Assembly (NCBI GenBank): GCA_947331495.1
Contig: CAMZOI010000001.1
Coordinates: 1,674,001-1,738,000, forward strand
Direction: 5' to 3'
Length of the DNA stretch: 64,000 nt
Source of the DNA: Erythrobacteraceae bacterium Alg239-R51
GTDB taxonomy: Bacteria > Pseudomonadota > Alphaproteobacteria > Sphingomonadales > Sphingomonadaceae
Shown here: positions 9,370 through 17,079 of the stretch, one piece after another
How positions within the stretch are numbered: position 1 is the first letter of the stretch
Layout: each line of letters starts with the position of its first letter
The notes under the pieces: model-generated
What the model was told of the DNA's origin: nothing
Seen by the model: only the letters and a program-made list of their open reading frames with translations
Database searches by the model: none
Position numbers and translations under genes: made by a program

Positions 9370-10572
9370 TCAGGAATAGAGCAGGAATGGCGCGATCGTC
9401 TCGCGCCATTCGGCCTCGGCCGCCGAAGCCGGTTCGTCGAGATCGGCAGGGCCGACATTCGAATCGTCGACCCATTCGCGCAAGCCAGGGCCGCCATTGA
9501 TCACGTCGATCGCAAGCCGATCGCGTTCGTACTCGTAAGGAAAATCGCGCCAGATCGCATAGTCGGGATAGAGTTTGCGGATGGCCTTGAAGGCAAGCGC
9601 CTGCAAACGCCACGGACGAAACTCGTGATGATCGTAGAACTTGCCTTCAGCATGGATCATCAACCCGTTGCACAATGCCCCTGCATGTTTGTGGAATGTC
9701 GGCTCGAACCAGCATTCGCGGATTGCACAGCCGCGCAGCCAGAGCGGTGCTATGCGGTGCATCTCGGCAAGCACGGCTTTCGCATCGATATCGGGAGCGC
9801 CGAACAGCACTTCCAGCGGACGCGTGGTGCCCCTCCCCTCGCTCAGCGTGGTGCCTTCCAGCATGACCGTCCCGGCATATGCACGCGCCATGTTGACGTT
9901 GGCTGCGTTGGGACTGGGATTGATCCATACGCGGTCTTCCGGCCAGCCAAAGCCTGGCGCATGGCCTGGCTGCCATCCGGTCATCTCGATCACGCGATAA
10001 TCGACATCGATGTTGAAGTGATCGACGAACCAGGCGCCCATCTCGCCCATGGTCAGTCCGTGTCGCATCGGCATCCGGGCCGCTCCGACGAAGCTTTCCT
10101 GACCCGGTTGCAGCAAAGTACCCTCGACCGGCCCGCCGGCAGGGTTGGGCCGGTCGAGCACCCACACGCTCTTGCCGGTCTTCGCCGCTTCCTCGAGCAG
10201 ATAGAGCAGCGTAGTCACGAAGGTATATATGCGGCAGCCCAGATCCTGGAGATCGTAAAGGAAGACGTCGGCGCTCGACATCATCTGGCCTGTCGGGCGG
10301 CGTACTTCGCCATAGAGGCTGAAGACGGGAATGCCGTATTGCGGATCGGTCTCGTCCGCGGTTTCAACCATATTGTCCTGCTTGTCGCCCTTCAGCCCGT
10401 GCTGAGGTCCGAAAGCGGACGTCACGTTGACCCCTTTGGCGATAAGCGCGTCGAGCGAATGGTCGAGCTGAGCTGTCACCGAGGCAGGATGCGCCACGAG
10501 CGAGACCCTTTTCCCTTCCAGCGGGGCACGCAGCTCGTCCTCGGCGAGCAGGCGATCAATACCGAATTTCAT
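9370..10572 (-). CDS. NamZ-family exo-beta-N-acetylmuramidase (DUF1343)
   Basis: A 400-residue protein of the DUF1343/NamZ family, whose characterised Bacillus member releases MurNAc from the non-reducing end of peptidoglycan fragments. Diagnostic stretches are GKRVSLVAHPASVT, AFGPQHGLKGDKQDNM, VFLYDLQDLGCRIYTF, VLDRPNPAGG and PSPNAANVNMARAYAGTVMLEGT. It starts MKFGIDRLL with no signal peptide, unlike secreted members, which suggests cytosolic action on recycled muropeptides (inference). Its start overlaps the stop of the upstream DOMON-like gene by four bases (ATGA), so the two are translationally coupled. Confidence 0.87.
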   Translation of the reverse strand: MKFGIDRLLAEDELRAPLEGKRVSLVAHPASVTAQLDHSLDALIAKGVNVTSAFGPQHGLKGDKQDNMVETADETDPQYGIPVFSLYGEVRRPTGQMMSSADVFLYDLQDLGCRIYTFVTTLLYLLEEAAKTGKSVWVLDRPNPAGGPVEGTLLQPGQESFVGAARMPMRHGLTMGEMGAWFVDHFNIDVDYRVIEMTGWQPGHAPGFGWPEDRVWINPSPNAANVNMARAYAGTVMLEGTTLSEGRGTTRPLEVLFGAPDIDAKAVLAEMHRIAPLWLRGCAIRECWFEPTFHKHAGALCNGLMIHAEGKFYDHHEFRPWRLQALAFKAIRKLYPDYAIWRDFPYEYERDRLAIDVINGGPGLREWVDDSNVGPADLDEPASAAEAEWRETIAPFLLYS

Positions 10573-11111
10573 GAACCCTCGCGTGCCGCAAGCTGACCGG
10601 TGAAGCAAGCCGGATCGTGGAAATCCGCGCGCGCGCCAGGGTGGGCAAGCGCCCAGAAGCTTCTATCACCATTTCCTTCGTCGAGCACGCAGGCGAGGTT
10701 TATCGCGCCCTGTTGCGCAGGTAGCGCCGCGCTTGGAATGGCGGCATCGAAGATGGAGAAGACCCTGCCAGCCCGATACGTACACACCGGGTCCGGCATG
10801 ACCGGTCGCTCCCGCATTCCCGCCCGATACGTATCGAAATCATAGGCCGCCCAACGCTCCGAAGGCGAAAGGTTGAATTCGCAATAGGACCTTCCGTCAG
10901 CCTCGAGGCAGAAAAGTTCGAAACAGGTCGTCTTCCACAGTTCATCCGCCCGGCCCTTGCCGGCGAATGGCGGGATGATCAGTCCTTCGGGCCGTTCGAT
11001 CCGCCAGCGCAACCGCAACCAGTGTGCGTCGCATCCGACTATGCTGGCGCGCACTGCACTGACGCCGTTCGGCAAATCCGCGGGATGCGGGACAAGATCG
11101 TACGTTTGCAA
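10569..11111 (-). CDS. DOMON-like domain protein
   Basis: A 180-residue protein that fits the DOMON-like family common in sphingomonads: WKTTCFELFCLEADGRSYCEFNLSPS, then AAYDFDTYRAGMRE. The DOMON fold is a beta-sandwich that binds sugars or heme; which ligand, if any, is unknown here. There is no signal peptide or membrane helix. It is the first gene of a two-gene unit with the NamZ-like muramidase, which hints at a carbohydrate connection (inference). Its start faces tyrS, 31 bases away on the other strand. Confidence 0.75.
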   Translation of the reverse strand: MQTYDLVPHPADLPNGVSAVRASIVGCDAHWLRLRWRIERPEGLIIPPFAGKGRADELWKTTCFELFCLEADGRSYCEFNLSPSERWAAYDFDTYRAGMRERPVMPDPVCTYRAGRVFSIFDAAIPSAALPAQQGAINLACVLDEGNGDRSFWALAHPGARADFHDPACFTGQLAAREGS

Positions 11112-11142
11112 CGGCCCCCCTGCGTGCTAGCGGCGGCGCATC

Positions 11143-12369
11143 ATGACCTATCAGTCCGACCTGATGCGCCTGCTCCACGAGCGGGGTTATATCCACCAGA
11201 CGACCGATGCGGAAGGCCTGGACGCGCTTGCCGCAACGCAAATCGTACCCGGCTATATCGGCTTCGACGCGACCGCGCCGAGCCTGCATGTCGGAAGCCT
11301 GGTCCAGATCATGATGCTTCGCCGATTGCAGCAGGCCGGGCACAAGCCGATCGTGGTCATGGGCGGCGGGACGACCAAGGTCGGGGATCCAAGCGGCAAG
11401 GATGAAAGCCGCAGGTTGCTGACCGATGCCAATATCGCGCAAAATATCGCCGGGATCCGCAAGGTTTTCGAGCGCCTGCTCGACTTCGGCGACGGTCCGA
11501 CCGGTGCTGTGATGGTCAATAACGACGAATGGCTTGCCGAACTCGGCTATATCGAACTGCTGCGCGACGTCGGTCCGCATTTTACCGTCAACCGGATGCT
11601 GACCTTCGATTCGGTCAGGCTGAGGCTCGAACGCGAGCAGCCGCTGACCTTCCTCGAATTCAATTACATGATCTTGCAGGCCTATGATTTTCGTGAGCTG
11701 GCACAGCGTTACAACTGCCGGTTGCAAATGGGTGGAAGCGACCAGTGGGGCAATATCGTCAACGGCATGGAACTGGCGCGCCGGATGGACGGGCGCGAAC
11801 TGTTCGGCCTGACGACGCCTTTGCTGACGACCGCGGACGGATCGAAGATGGGCAAGACCGCGGCGGGCGCAGTGTGGCTCAACGACGATCAGCTCCCGAA
11901 TTACGATTTCTGGCAATTCTGGCGGAACGTCGATGATCGCGATGTCGGGCGGTTCCTGCGCCTGTTCACCGATCTGCCGCTCGAGGAGGTCGCCCGGTTC
12001 GAGGCGCTCGAAGGCGCCGAGGCCAACGCGGCAAAGACTGTCCTGGCCAATGAAGTAACCCGCCTCGTTCGCGGCGAAGATGCCGCGCGCATTGCGGAAA
12101 AGACCGCCGCCGACACCTTCGCGGGGGGCGGTACGGGAGAAGACCTTCCGACGCTGTCGGTTGGCGAGGATGGCATGCGCATCGGCGCGGCGCTGACCGC
12201 GCTCGGCTTCACTGCCTCAAACGGAGAAGCCAAGCGCAAGCTGACCGAAGGTGCAGTCAGGCTTGACGGAGAGGTCGTGTCCGATCCCGGGTTTCTTGTC
12301 ATGGTCGATGCGGACGATGAATCCCGGCTCAGCCTGGGGAAGAAGAAGCATGCGGTCATTCGCCGCTGA
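11143..12369 (+). CDS. tyrS: Tyrosyl-tRNA synthetase
   Basis: Charges tRNA-Tyr with tyrosine (class Ic synthetase). At 408 residues it is full length. The class I signature HIGH is HVGS (PSLHVGSLVQIM), and the KMSKS loop reads ADGSKMGKTAAGAVWL, the usual TyrRS variant. Tyrosine-binding motifs include NYMILQAYDF and QMGGSDQWGNI. The C-terminal 60 residues form an S4 RNA-binding domain (NGEAKRKLTEGAVRLDGEVV). Confidence 0.96.
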   Translation: MTYQSDLMRLLHERGYIHQTTDAEGLDALAATQIVPGYIGFDATAPSLHVGSLVQIMMLRRLQQAGHKPIVVMGGGTTKVGDPSGKDESRRLLTDANIAQNIAGIRKVFERLLDFGDGPTGAVMVNNDEWLAELGYIELLRDVGPHFTVNRMLTFDSVRLRLEREQPLTFLEFNYMILQAYDFRELAQRYNCRLQMGGSDQWGNIVNGMELARRMDGRELFGLTTPLLTTADGSKMGKTAAGAVWLNDDQLPNYDFWQFWRNVDDRDVGRFLRLFTDLPLEEVARFEALEGAEANAAKTVLANEVTRLVRGEDAARIAEKTAADTFAGGGTGEDLPTLSVGEDGMRIGAALTALGFTASNGEAKRKLTEGAVRLDGEVVSDPGFLVMVDADDESRLSLGKKKHAVIRR

Positions 12370-12483
12370 ATTGCGACGAAGTGAAGCGGTTTTGCCGATT
12401 TCCTCCCCGCCGGTTTACCAATTTTCAGCCTTTGCGTGGCACACACCCTCCTGACAAGTTTCGCAGTAAGGGATCGTGAACAG

Positions 12484-12822
12484 ATGAGCGCCGGAGCACA
12501 GTTGAGCGTAACCGACCAGCGGCGCATGGCGCGCCATCCGGTCGACCATCCGGTTATCGCCGAACATTTTGGCAAGGGCGACGTGCGCCTCCACATCGCG
12601 AACCTGTCCGCCAACGGCTTCATGATCGACAATGCCGATGCGATCACCCGGGGTGAGCGCGTGATCGTGCGACTGCCGATTATCGGGCGCATCGAGGCCT
12701 ATTGTATCTGGACACGCGACAATCGCGCCGGCTTCCAGTTCGAACGGATTATCCGCGTCGACGATTTTCTGGCGCTTATTGACACGCTGCAGCCCAACCC
12801 GCGTCTGCGCAAGCTGCGCTGA
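12484..12822 (+). CDS. PilZ domain protein (c-di-GMP receptor candidate)
   Basis: A 112-residue single-domain protein. The two PilZ c-di-GMP-binding motifs are present: RRMARHP (RxxxR type) and NLSANGFMID (D/NxSxxG type), followed by GERVIVRLPIIG, so c-di-GMP binding is expected from family knowledge. ATG at 12484 is preferred over a GTG at 12436 because the first 16 codons of the longer form are not conserved-looking. The neighbours give no hint of the effector process. Confidence 0.85.
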   Translation: MSAGAQLSVTDQRRMARHPVDHPVIAEHFGKGDVRLHIANLSANGFMIDNADAITRGERVIVRLPIIGRIEAYCIWTRDNRAGFQFERIIRVDDFLALIDTLQPNPRLRKLR

Positions 12823-12850
12823 GCCACAACATCGAATTTTAAGCCGCAAA

Positions 12851-12884
12851 GCAGGCCCGTCTTCACAAGCGGAGGCGGGCCTGC
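12851..12884 (+). terminator. Long hairpin between PilZ and MFS genes
   Basis: The arms 12851-12864 and 12871-12884 can form 14 consecutive pairs (three G-U type) around a six-base loop. There is no T-run on either strand, so it may be a processing or Rho-independent-like stop for the PilZ transcript, or may sequester the MFS start, which lies 12 bases downstream. Confidence 0.45.
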
Positions 12885-12896
12885 CATGCGTCCGGG

Positions 12897-14207
12897 GTGA
12901 GCGAAATCTCCCCTACCTCTCCCGACACGTCCCCGCTGCGCATCGCGAATTTCCGCGCCTATTGGGTGGCGCGCCTGTCGATGACGCTCGCACAATACGC
13001 GATGATGCTGATCATCGGGTGGCAGACATACAATATCGCCCGAGACGCCGGACTGGGTGTCGCCGAGGCCTCCGGCCAGTTGGCCCTGATCGGCCTGCTC
13101 CAGTTCGTGCCGCTGTTTCTTCTGACGCCGTTTTCCGGCTGGGCCGCGGACCATTTCGACCGCCGCAACATCGCCCGGCTGACCGTCCTCGCGCAGCTTG
13201 GCTGCGCGGCCGCTCTCGCCTGGTTTACCTGGAGCGAGACAATCTCGCTCCTGTCGCTTTTCTCGGTTGCCATAGTGCTGGGCATAGTGCGCGCCTTCAA
13301 CGGCCCGGCCCTGTCCGCCCTGGCGCCCAACCTGGTGCCCAAGGCGATCCTGCCCAACGCCATCGCGCTCTCGAGCATCGCCTGGCAGACCGGCATGATC
13401 GTCGGCCCCGCCATTGGCGGATATCTCCACGCGATCGTGCCCGCCCTGCCCTATGCCGTGGCCGGTGTGCTGTTCGCGGTATCGATAACTGCGCTGTCGC
13501 TGATCGGGAAGGTTCCCCAGCCTGCGCGCGCAGCGAACAAGCGCCCGATCCATCAGATGGTCGAAGGCCTGCGCTACGTCGTGCGCAACAAGATGGTCCT
13601 GGGGGCCATCACGCTGGATCTGTTCGCTGTCTTTCTGGCCGGGGCGACAGCACTGTTCCCGGTCTATGCTCGCGATATTCTCGAGGTCGGCGAAACCGGA
13701 CTTGCGCAGCTGGCCATGGCCCCGGCGGTCGGCGCAACGCTGACCGCGTTGTGGTTTTCCTTCCGGCCTTTGAAGAACAATGTCGGCCCGCTCATGCTGA
13801 TCGCGGTGGCGGTCTTCGGCGTGGCGACCATCGTCTTCGGCATGTCGAAATCCATGCCGCTCAGCCTGGCCATGCTGTTCATCGTCGGCGCGGCGGACAT
13901 GTTCAGCGTCTATATCCGCCAGTCGCTGATCCAGTTGCACACGCCCGATGACAAGCGCGGCCGGGTGTCCTCGGTCAGCCTGCTGACAATCAGCGCCTCG
14001 AACGAATTCGGGGACTTCTTTTCCGGCTCGCTCGCCTTTCTGATCGGACCTGTCGCGGCGGTGGTCACCGGCGGGATCGGGGCGATCGTGACAGTGGGGC
14101 TGTGGGCACGTATTTTCCCCGTTCTCAGGACGACCCGGACCTTCGACCCGCCTGACGAATTGGTAGAACCGACACCCGAAGAAAAACTGCAGGAGCAGAT
14201 GCCATGA
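12897..14207 (+). CDS. MFS transporter (EntS-like family)
   Basis: A 436-residue inner-membrane transporter with about twelve hydrophobic segments. It resembles the EntS/major-facilitator 3 group: [18 protein letters not shown] at the start, the loop 2-3 motif [15 protein letters not shown], and [29 protein letters not shown] in the middle. The substrate cannot be predicted. The start is a GTG at 12897. Its stop overlaps the cysK start by four bases (ATGA), so the pair is translationally coupled; export of a sulfur compound or cysteine is possible but unproven. Confidence 0.85.
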   Translation: MSEISPTSPDTSPLRIANFRAYWVARLSMTLAQYAMMLIIGWQTYNIARDAGLGVAEASGQLALIGLLQFVPLFLLTPFSGWAADHFDRRNIARLTVLAQLGCAAALAWFTWSETISLLSLFSVAIVLGIVRAFNGPALSALAPNLVPKAILPNAIALSSIAWQTGMIVGPAIGGYLHAIVPALPYAVAGVLFAVSITALSLIGKVPQPARAANKRPIHQMVEGLRYVVRNKMVLGAITLDLFAVFLAGATALFPVYARDILEVGETGLAQLAMAPAVGATLTALWFSFRPLKNNVGPLMLIAVAVFGVATIVFGMSKSMPLSLAMLFIVGAADMFSVYIRQSLIQLHTPDDKRGRVSSVSLLTISASNEFGDFFSGSLAFLIGPVAAVVTGGIGAIVTVGLWARIFPVLRTTRTFDPPDELVEPTPEEKLQEQMP

Positions 14208-15121
14208 AAGCCGATTCCGTCCTCGCCACCATCGGAAACACCCCGCACATCCGCCTGTCGCGGCTGTTCCCCGATCACGAGGTCTGGGTGAAGAGCGAGC
14301 GTGCCAATCCCGGCGGTTCGATCAAGGACCGCATCGGCCTCGCCATGGTCGAGGATGCCGAGAAGCAAGGGCGGCTGAAACCCGGTGGCACGATCATCGA
14401 GCCCACCAGCGGCAATACCGGCATCGGCCTTGCCATGGCCGCCGCAGTGAAGGGTTACAAGCTCATCCTCGTCATGCCCGAAAGCATGAGCGTCGAGCGT
14501 CGCCGCCTGATGCTCGCCTATGGCGCGACCTTCGACCTGACACCCAAGGAAGGCGGGATGAAGGGCGCGATCGAACGCGCGCAGGAACTCGTTGCGAAAG
14601 ACGATAGCGCCTGGATGCCGAGCCAGTTCGACAATGAATCCAACTGGAAAATCCATGCCCGCACGACAGCCAAGGAAATCCTCGATGATTTCGCGAACGA
14701 TCCGATCGATACGATGATCACCGGCGTCGGTACGGGCGGCCATATCACGGGTTGTGCCGAAGTGCTGAAGGAGAGCTGGCCGGACTTCAAGGCCTACGCG
14801 GTCGAGCCGACCGGTTCGCCGGTCATCAGCGGCGGACAGCCTGGCCCCCACCCGATCCAGGGCATCGGCGCAGGCTTCGTGCCGGATAATCTGCACACCC
14901 AGTCGATCGACGGTGCGATCCAGGTCGATCCCGAAGATGCCAAGGAAATGGCACGTCAATGCGCGGCCAAGGAAGGCCTGCTGGTCGGCATTTCCAGCGG
15001 CGCGACGCTGGCGGCGATCAAGAAGAAGCTGCCCGATCTGGCGTCAGGCAATCGCATAATGGGCTTCAATTACGACACCGGCGAACGTTACCTGTCGGTT
15101 CCAGACTTCTTGCCCGAGTGA
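14204..15121 (+). CDS. cysK: Cysteine synthase A (O-acetylserine sulfhydrylase)
   Basis: Makes L-cysteine from O-acetylserine and sulfide, using PLP. At 305 residues it is the usual length. The Schiff-base lysine is Lys41 in [11 protein letters not shown]. The substrate loop is [11 protein letters not shown], the phosphate-binding loop is [10 protein letters not shown], and GISSGAT follows near the end. It is translationally coupled to the upstream MFS transporter. A REP-like inverted pair follows its stop. Confidence 0.94.
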   Translation: MKADSVLATIGNTPHIRLSRLFPDHEVWVKSERANPGGSIKDRIGLAMVEDAEKQGRLKPGGTIIEPTSGNTGIGLAMAAAVKGYKLILVMPESMSVERRRLMLAYGATFDLTPKEGGMKGAIERAQELVAKDDSAWMPSQFDNESNWKIHARTTAKEILDDFANDPIDTMITGVGTGGHITGCAEVLKESWPDFKAYAVEPTGSPVISGGQPGPHPIQGIGAGFVPDNLHTQSIDGAIQVDPEDAKEMARQCAAKEGLLVGISSGATLAAIKKKLPDLASGNRIMGFNYDTGERYLSVPDFLPE

Positions 15122-15138
15122 GGCAAAGTTGAAAGAAT

Positions 15139-15254
15139 TCCGTTCGGCTCTGGGCTTGTCGGAAGCGAAGCTGGCCAACGGCCAAAGACAGCTCTTCCTT
15201 CGGCGCCACACTTTGAGAAAACTACAGCCCTTCGACAAGCTCAGGGCGAACGGG
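15139..15254. repeat. REP-like inverted pair, copy A
   Basis: The left arm at about 15139-15170 contains CCGTTCGG followed by a degenerate TGGGCTTGTCGGAAG. The right arm at 15226-15254 contains CCCTTCGACAAGCTCAGGG then CGAACGG. The arms are inverted relative to each other, with about 55 bases between. It lies between cysK and the dienelactone hydrolase gene. It is the least conserved and widest-spaced of the three copies in the window. Confidence 0.75.
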
Positions 15255-15266
15255 TAACGAAGCGTT

Positions 15267-15965
15267 GTGAGCAGTTTCGAGCGCCTTTCCTATCGAGACG
15301 GTGCCGCGTCGTTGACCGGTCTGGTCGTCAGGCCGGTTGGCAGCCCGCGCGCTGCCGTGGCCGTCTTTCCAACCATCGCCAATATGACGCCCACGGTCGA
15401 AGCGAAAGCGCGCGATCTCGCCGAAAACGGCTATCTCTCGATGATCTGCGATTTCTACGGGTCGCAACCGCAAGGCCAAAAGCAATGGCTCGCGTGGGCG
15501 GGCGATCTACGCGCCGATACCGATCGCTATCGCACGCGCCTGAAGGCCGGACTGGACGCCTTGGGCAGCGAGGCGGGCAGTCTGCCGATGGCCGCCATCG
15601 GCTTCTGCATGGGCGGGCAGGCAGTGCTGGAACTCGCCCGCGACGGCGCAGACCTCGCCGGTGTCGTCAGCTTTCACGGTCTGCTCGACACGCAACGCCC
15701 CGCCGAGCCGGGCGCGGTCAAGGCGCGCATCCTTATCTGCCACGGCGATGCCGATCCGCTGGTCCCGCGCGAACAGGTGATCGCCTTCTGGGAAGAAATG
15801 GACCGCACCGGGGCCGATTGGCACTTCCACAGCTTTAGCGGCGTCAAACACGGCTTCACCAACCCAGACTCGCCGCATGACGATTCCGTGGTCGACTATG
15901 ACGCCAGCGCCGACCGCCAGAGCTGGGCCGCGATGCTGGGTTTGTTCAATGAGGTCATGGGATAA
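15267..15965 (+). CDS. Dienelactone hydrolase family protein
   Basis: A 232-residue alpha/beta hydrolase of the dienelactone hydrolase family. The Cys nucleophile is in GFCMGG (Cys114), with the acid in CHGDADPLVP and the His in GVKHGFTNP, giving the expected Cys-Asp-His triad. Family members open lactones in aromatic catabolism, but many have other esterase roles, and no catabolic genes surround it. The start is a GTG at 15267, 13 bases after the REP-like repeat. Confidence 0.88.
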   Translation: MSSFERLSYRDGAASLTGLVVRPVGSPRAAVAVFPTIANMTPTVEAKARDLAENGYLSMICDFYGSQPQGQKQWLAWAGDLRADTDRYRTRLKAGLDALGSEAGSLPMAAIGFCMGGQAVLELARDGADLAGVVSFHGLLDTQRPAEPGAVKARILICHGDADPLVPREQVIAFWEEMDRTGADWHFHSFSGVKHGFTNPDSPHDDSVVDYDASADRQSWAAMLGLFNEVMG

Positions 15966-16146
15966 GGTGGCTTCCGACCCCAACTCGGACATTCGTTTTT
16001 CAATAGATTGCGCCTAAAAGGTTCCATAGACTTCTACACATCCAGTTCGATTGTGAGTGCTGATGGGGCGGCATCGAATGTTGCTATGGACATGCGCTCG
16101 TCCTACCATCGCAGTAAAGCTTCGCGGCCTGATTGGAGGATTTCGG

Positions 16147-16719
16147 ATGGCTTCCGAGAGAAGTCTCGAAGAATTGAAGGCGCAATTCCGCTCCACCAGC
16201 ACCAACTCTATGCCCCTTGCCGGTATGATTGCGTGGGCAGCGTTGGGGATTGCCGCGCTTTTCATGTCCCCGTTCGTAACAAGCACCATGGCTTTATACG
16301 TGATGGCAGTCATTCTTCCTCTTGCGTTTCTGATCGACCGTTTCAGGGGACGCAATCTGTTCGCGGGCGGCGATGAACCGCTGACTAAGCTGTTTCTTAC
16401 GTCGATCATTGGTATCGCTCTTTCCGTTCCTCTCGTCGTGATCGGAGTTCAAGGGTCAGGCAATTACGACCTCATGGTGCTTGGCATGGCGGTCCTCGCA
16501 GGCATCGTCTGGATTCCTTATGGCTGGGCTGCGGCGGATCCAGTTGGACTACGACACGCGATAGGGCGGGGTGTTGGTTGCTATCTCGCATACGCGGTCA
16601 CACCGGAGCCCTTTCGGGCGACAGCGATATGCGGGGTTGTGGTATTGGCGTATATGTATTCGCTGATCTTCATGACCGAAACCGGACCTAGCGACGCTCC
16701 AGCGATTCCCATGGAGTAG
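16147..16719 (+). CDS. Small integral membrane protein, possibly DUF7010-like
   Basis: A 190-residue protein with about six hydrophobic segments, starting MASERSLEELKAQFRSTSTNSMPLAG and ending in a short polar tail. The start was set at 16147 because GGAGG lies seven bases before it; the longer in-frame extension to 16057 is not protein-like. The N-terminal helix followed by the membrane part recalls proteins filed under DUF7010, but this is a weak impression. The region 15966-16146 before it is visibly lower in GC than its surroundings and holds no gene I can support. Confidence 0.7.
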   Translation: MASERSLEELKAQFRSTSTNSMPLAGMIAWAALGIAALFMSPFVTSTMALYVMAVILPLAFLIDRFRGRNLFAGGDEPLTKLFLTSIIGIALSVPLVVIGVQGSGNYDLMVLGMAVLAGIVWIPYGWAAADPVGLRHAIGRGVGCYLAYAVTPEPFRATAICGVVVLAYMYSLIFMTETGPSDAPAIPME

Positions 16720-17020
16720 ACTTTCTCGGGTCTGCTTTGTTTAGTTGACATGCCGAAGCGGACTGTCCGCTTCCCACCCACTATCAGACATTATCCCGAA
16801 CCGATTTTCCTACACCCGCACGTTTCGCTAGGCTTCAATCGGCTCTTTCATATCGTCGATCGACCGAGCGTGTTCGCAGATGCCGTCGCGAAGCGTTTTC
16901 GCGGCGTCGCCTGCGCAATTCGAATGCACCGGTTTCGCAAGCAGGTGGACTGCCGGAACCAAATTTCGAAAGGTTACACCAGACCGTACGAAATCTCGCG
17001 TAGCCATCTGGTAAACAAGG
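16720..17020. other. Non-coding stretch with a short perfect palindrome
   Basis: Within the 360 bases between the small membrane protein gene and the acyl-CoA dehydrogenase gene I see no convincing gene. It holds a perfect inverted repeat at 16755-16773 (nine-base arms GAAGCGGAC/GTCCGCTTC around one T) with no T-run. The terminator of the minus-strand gene occupies the right end. Confidence 0.6.
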
Positions 17021-17060
17021 AAAAACGGACAGGGGAAACTTTTTCAGAAACCCCTGTCCG
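17021..17060 (-). terminator. Rho-independent terminator of the acyl-CoA dehydrogenase gene
   Basis: Read on the minus strand, a 10-base stem (CGGACAGGGG with CCCCTGTCCG, arms at 17051-17060 and 17026-17035) and a 15-base loop are followed by five T residues. It starts 20 bases after the stop of the acyl-CoA dehydrogenase gene. Confidence 0.85.
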
Positions 17061-17079
17061 CGGTCCATGTCTCAGTGCG

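Noticed and set aside
9193..10596. A plus-strand open frame of about 467 codons opposite the NamZ-like gene
   Set aside because: The minus-strand protein has conserved DUF1343 motifs; the plus-strand one does not look like a protein.
12699..13940. A minus-strand frame opposite the MFS transporter
   Set aside because: Its sequence is dominated by Arg, Gln, Asp and Gly, as expected from antisense of membrane-protein codons.
16755..16773. Terminator for the small membrane protein gene
   Set aside because: The palindrome is perfect but is not followed by T residues on either strand; kept only as a note on the intergenic region.
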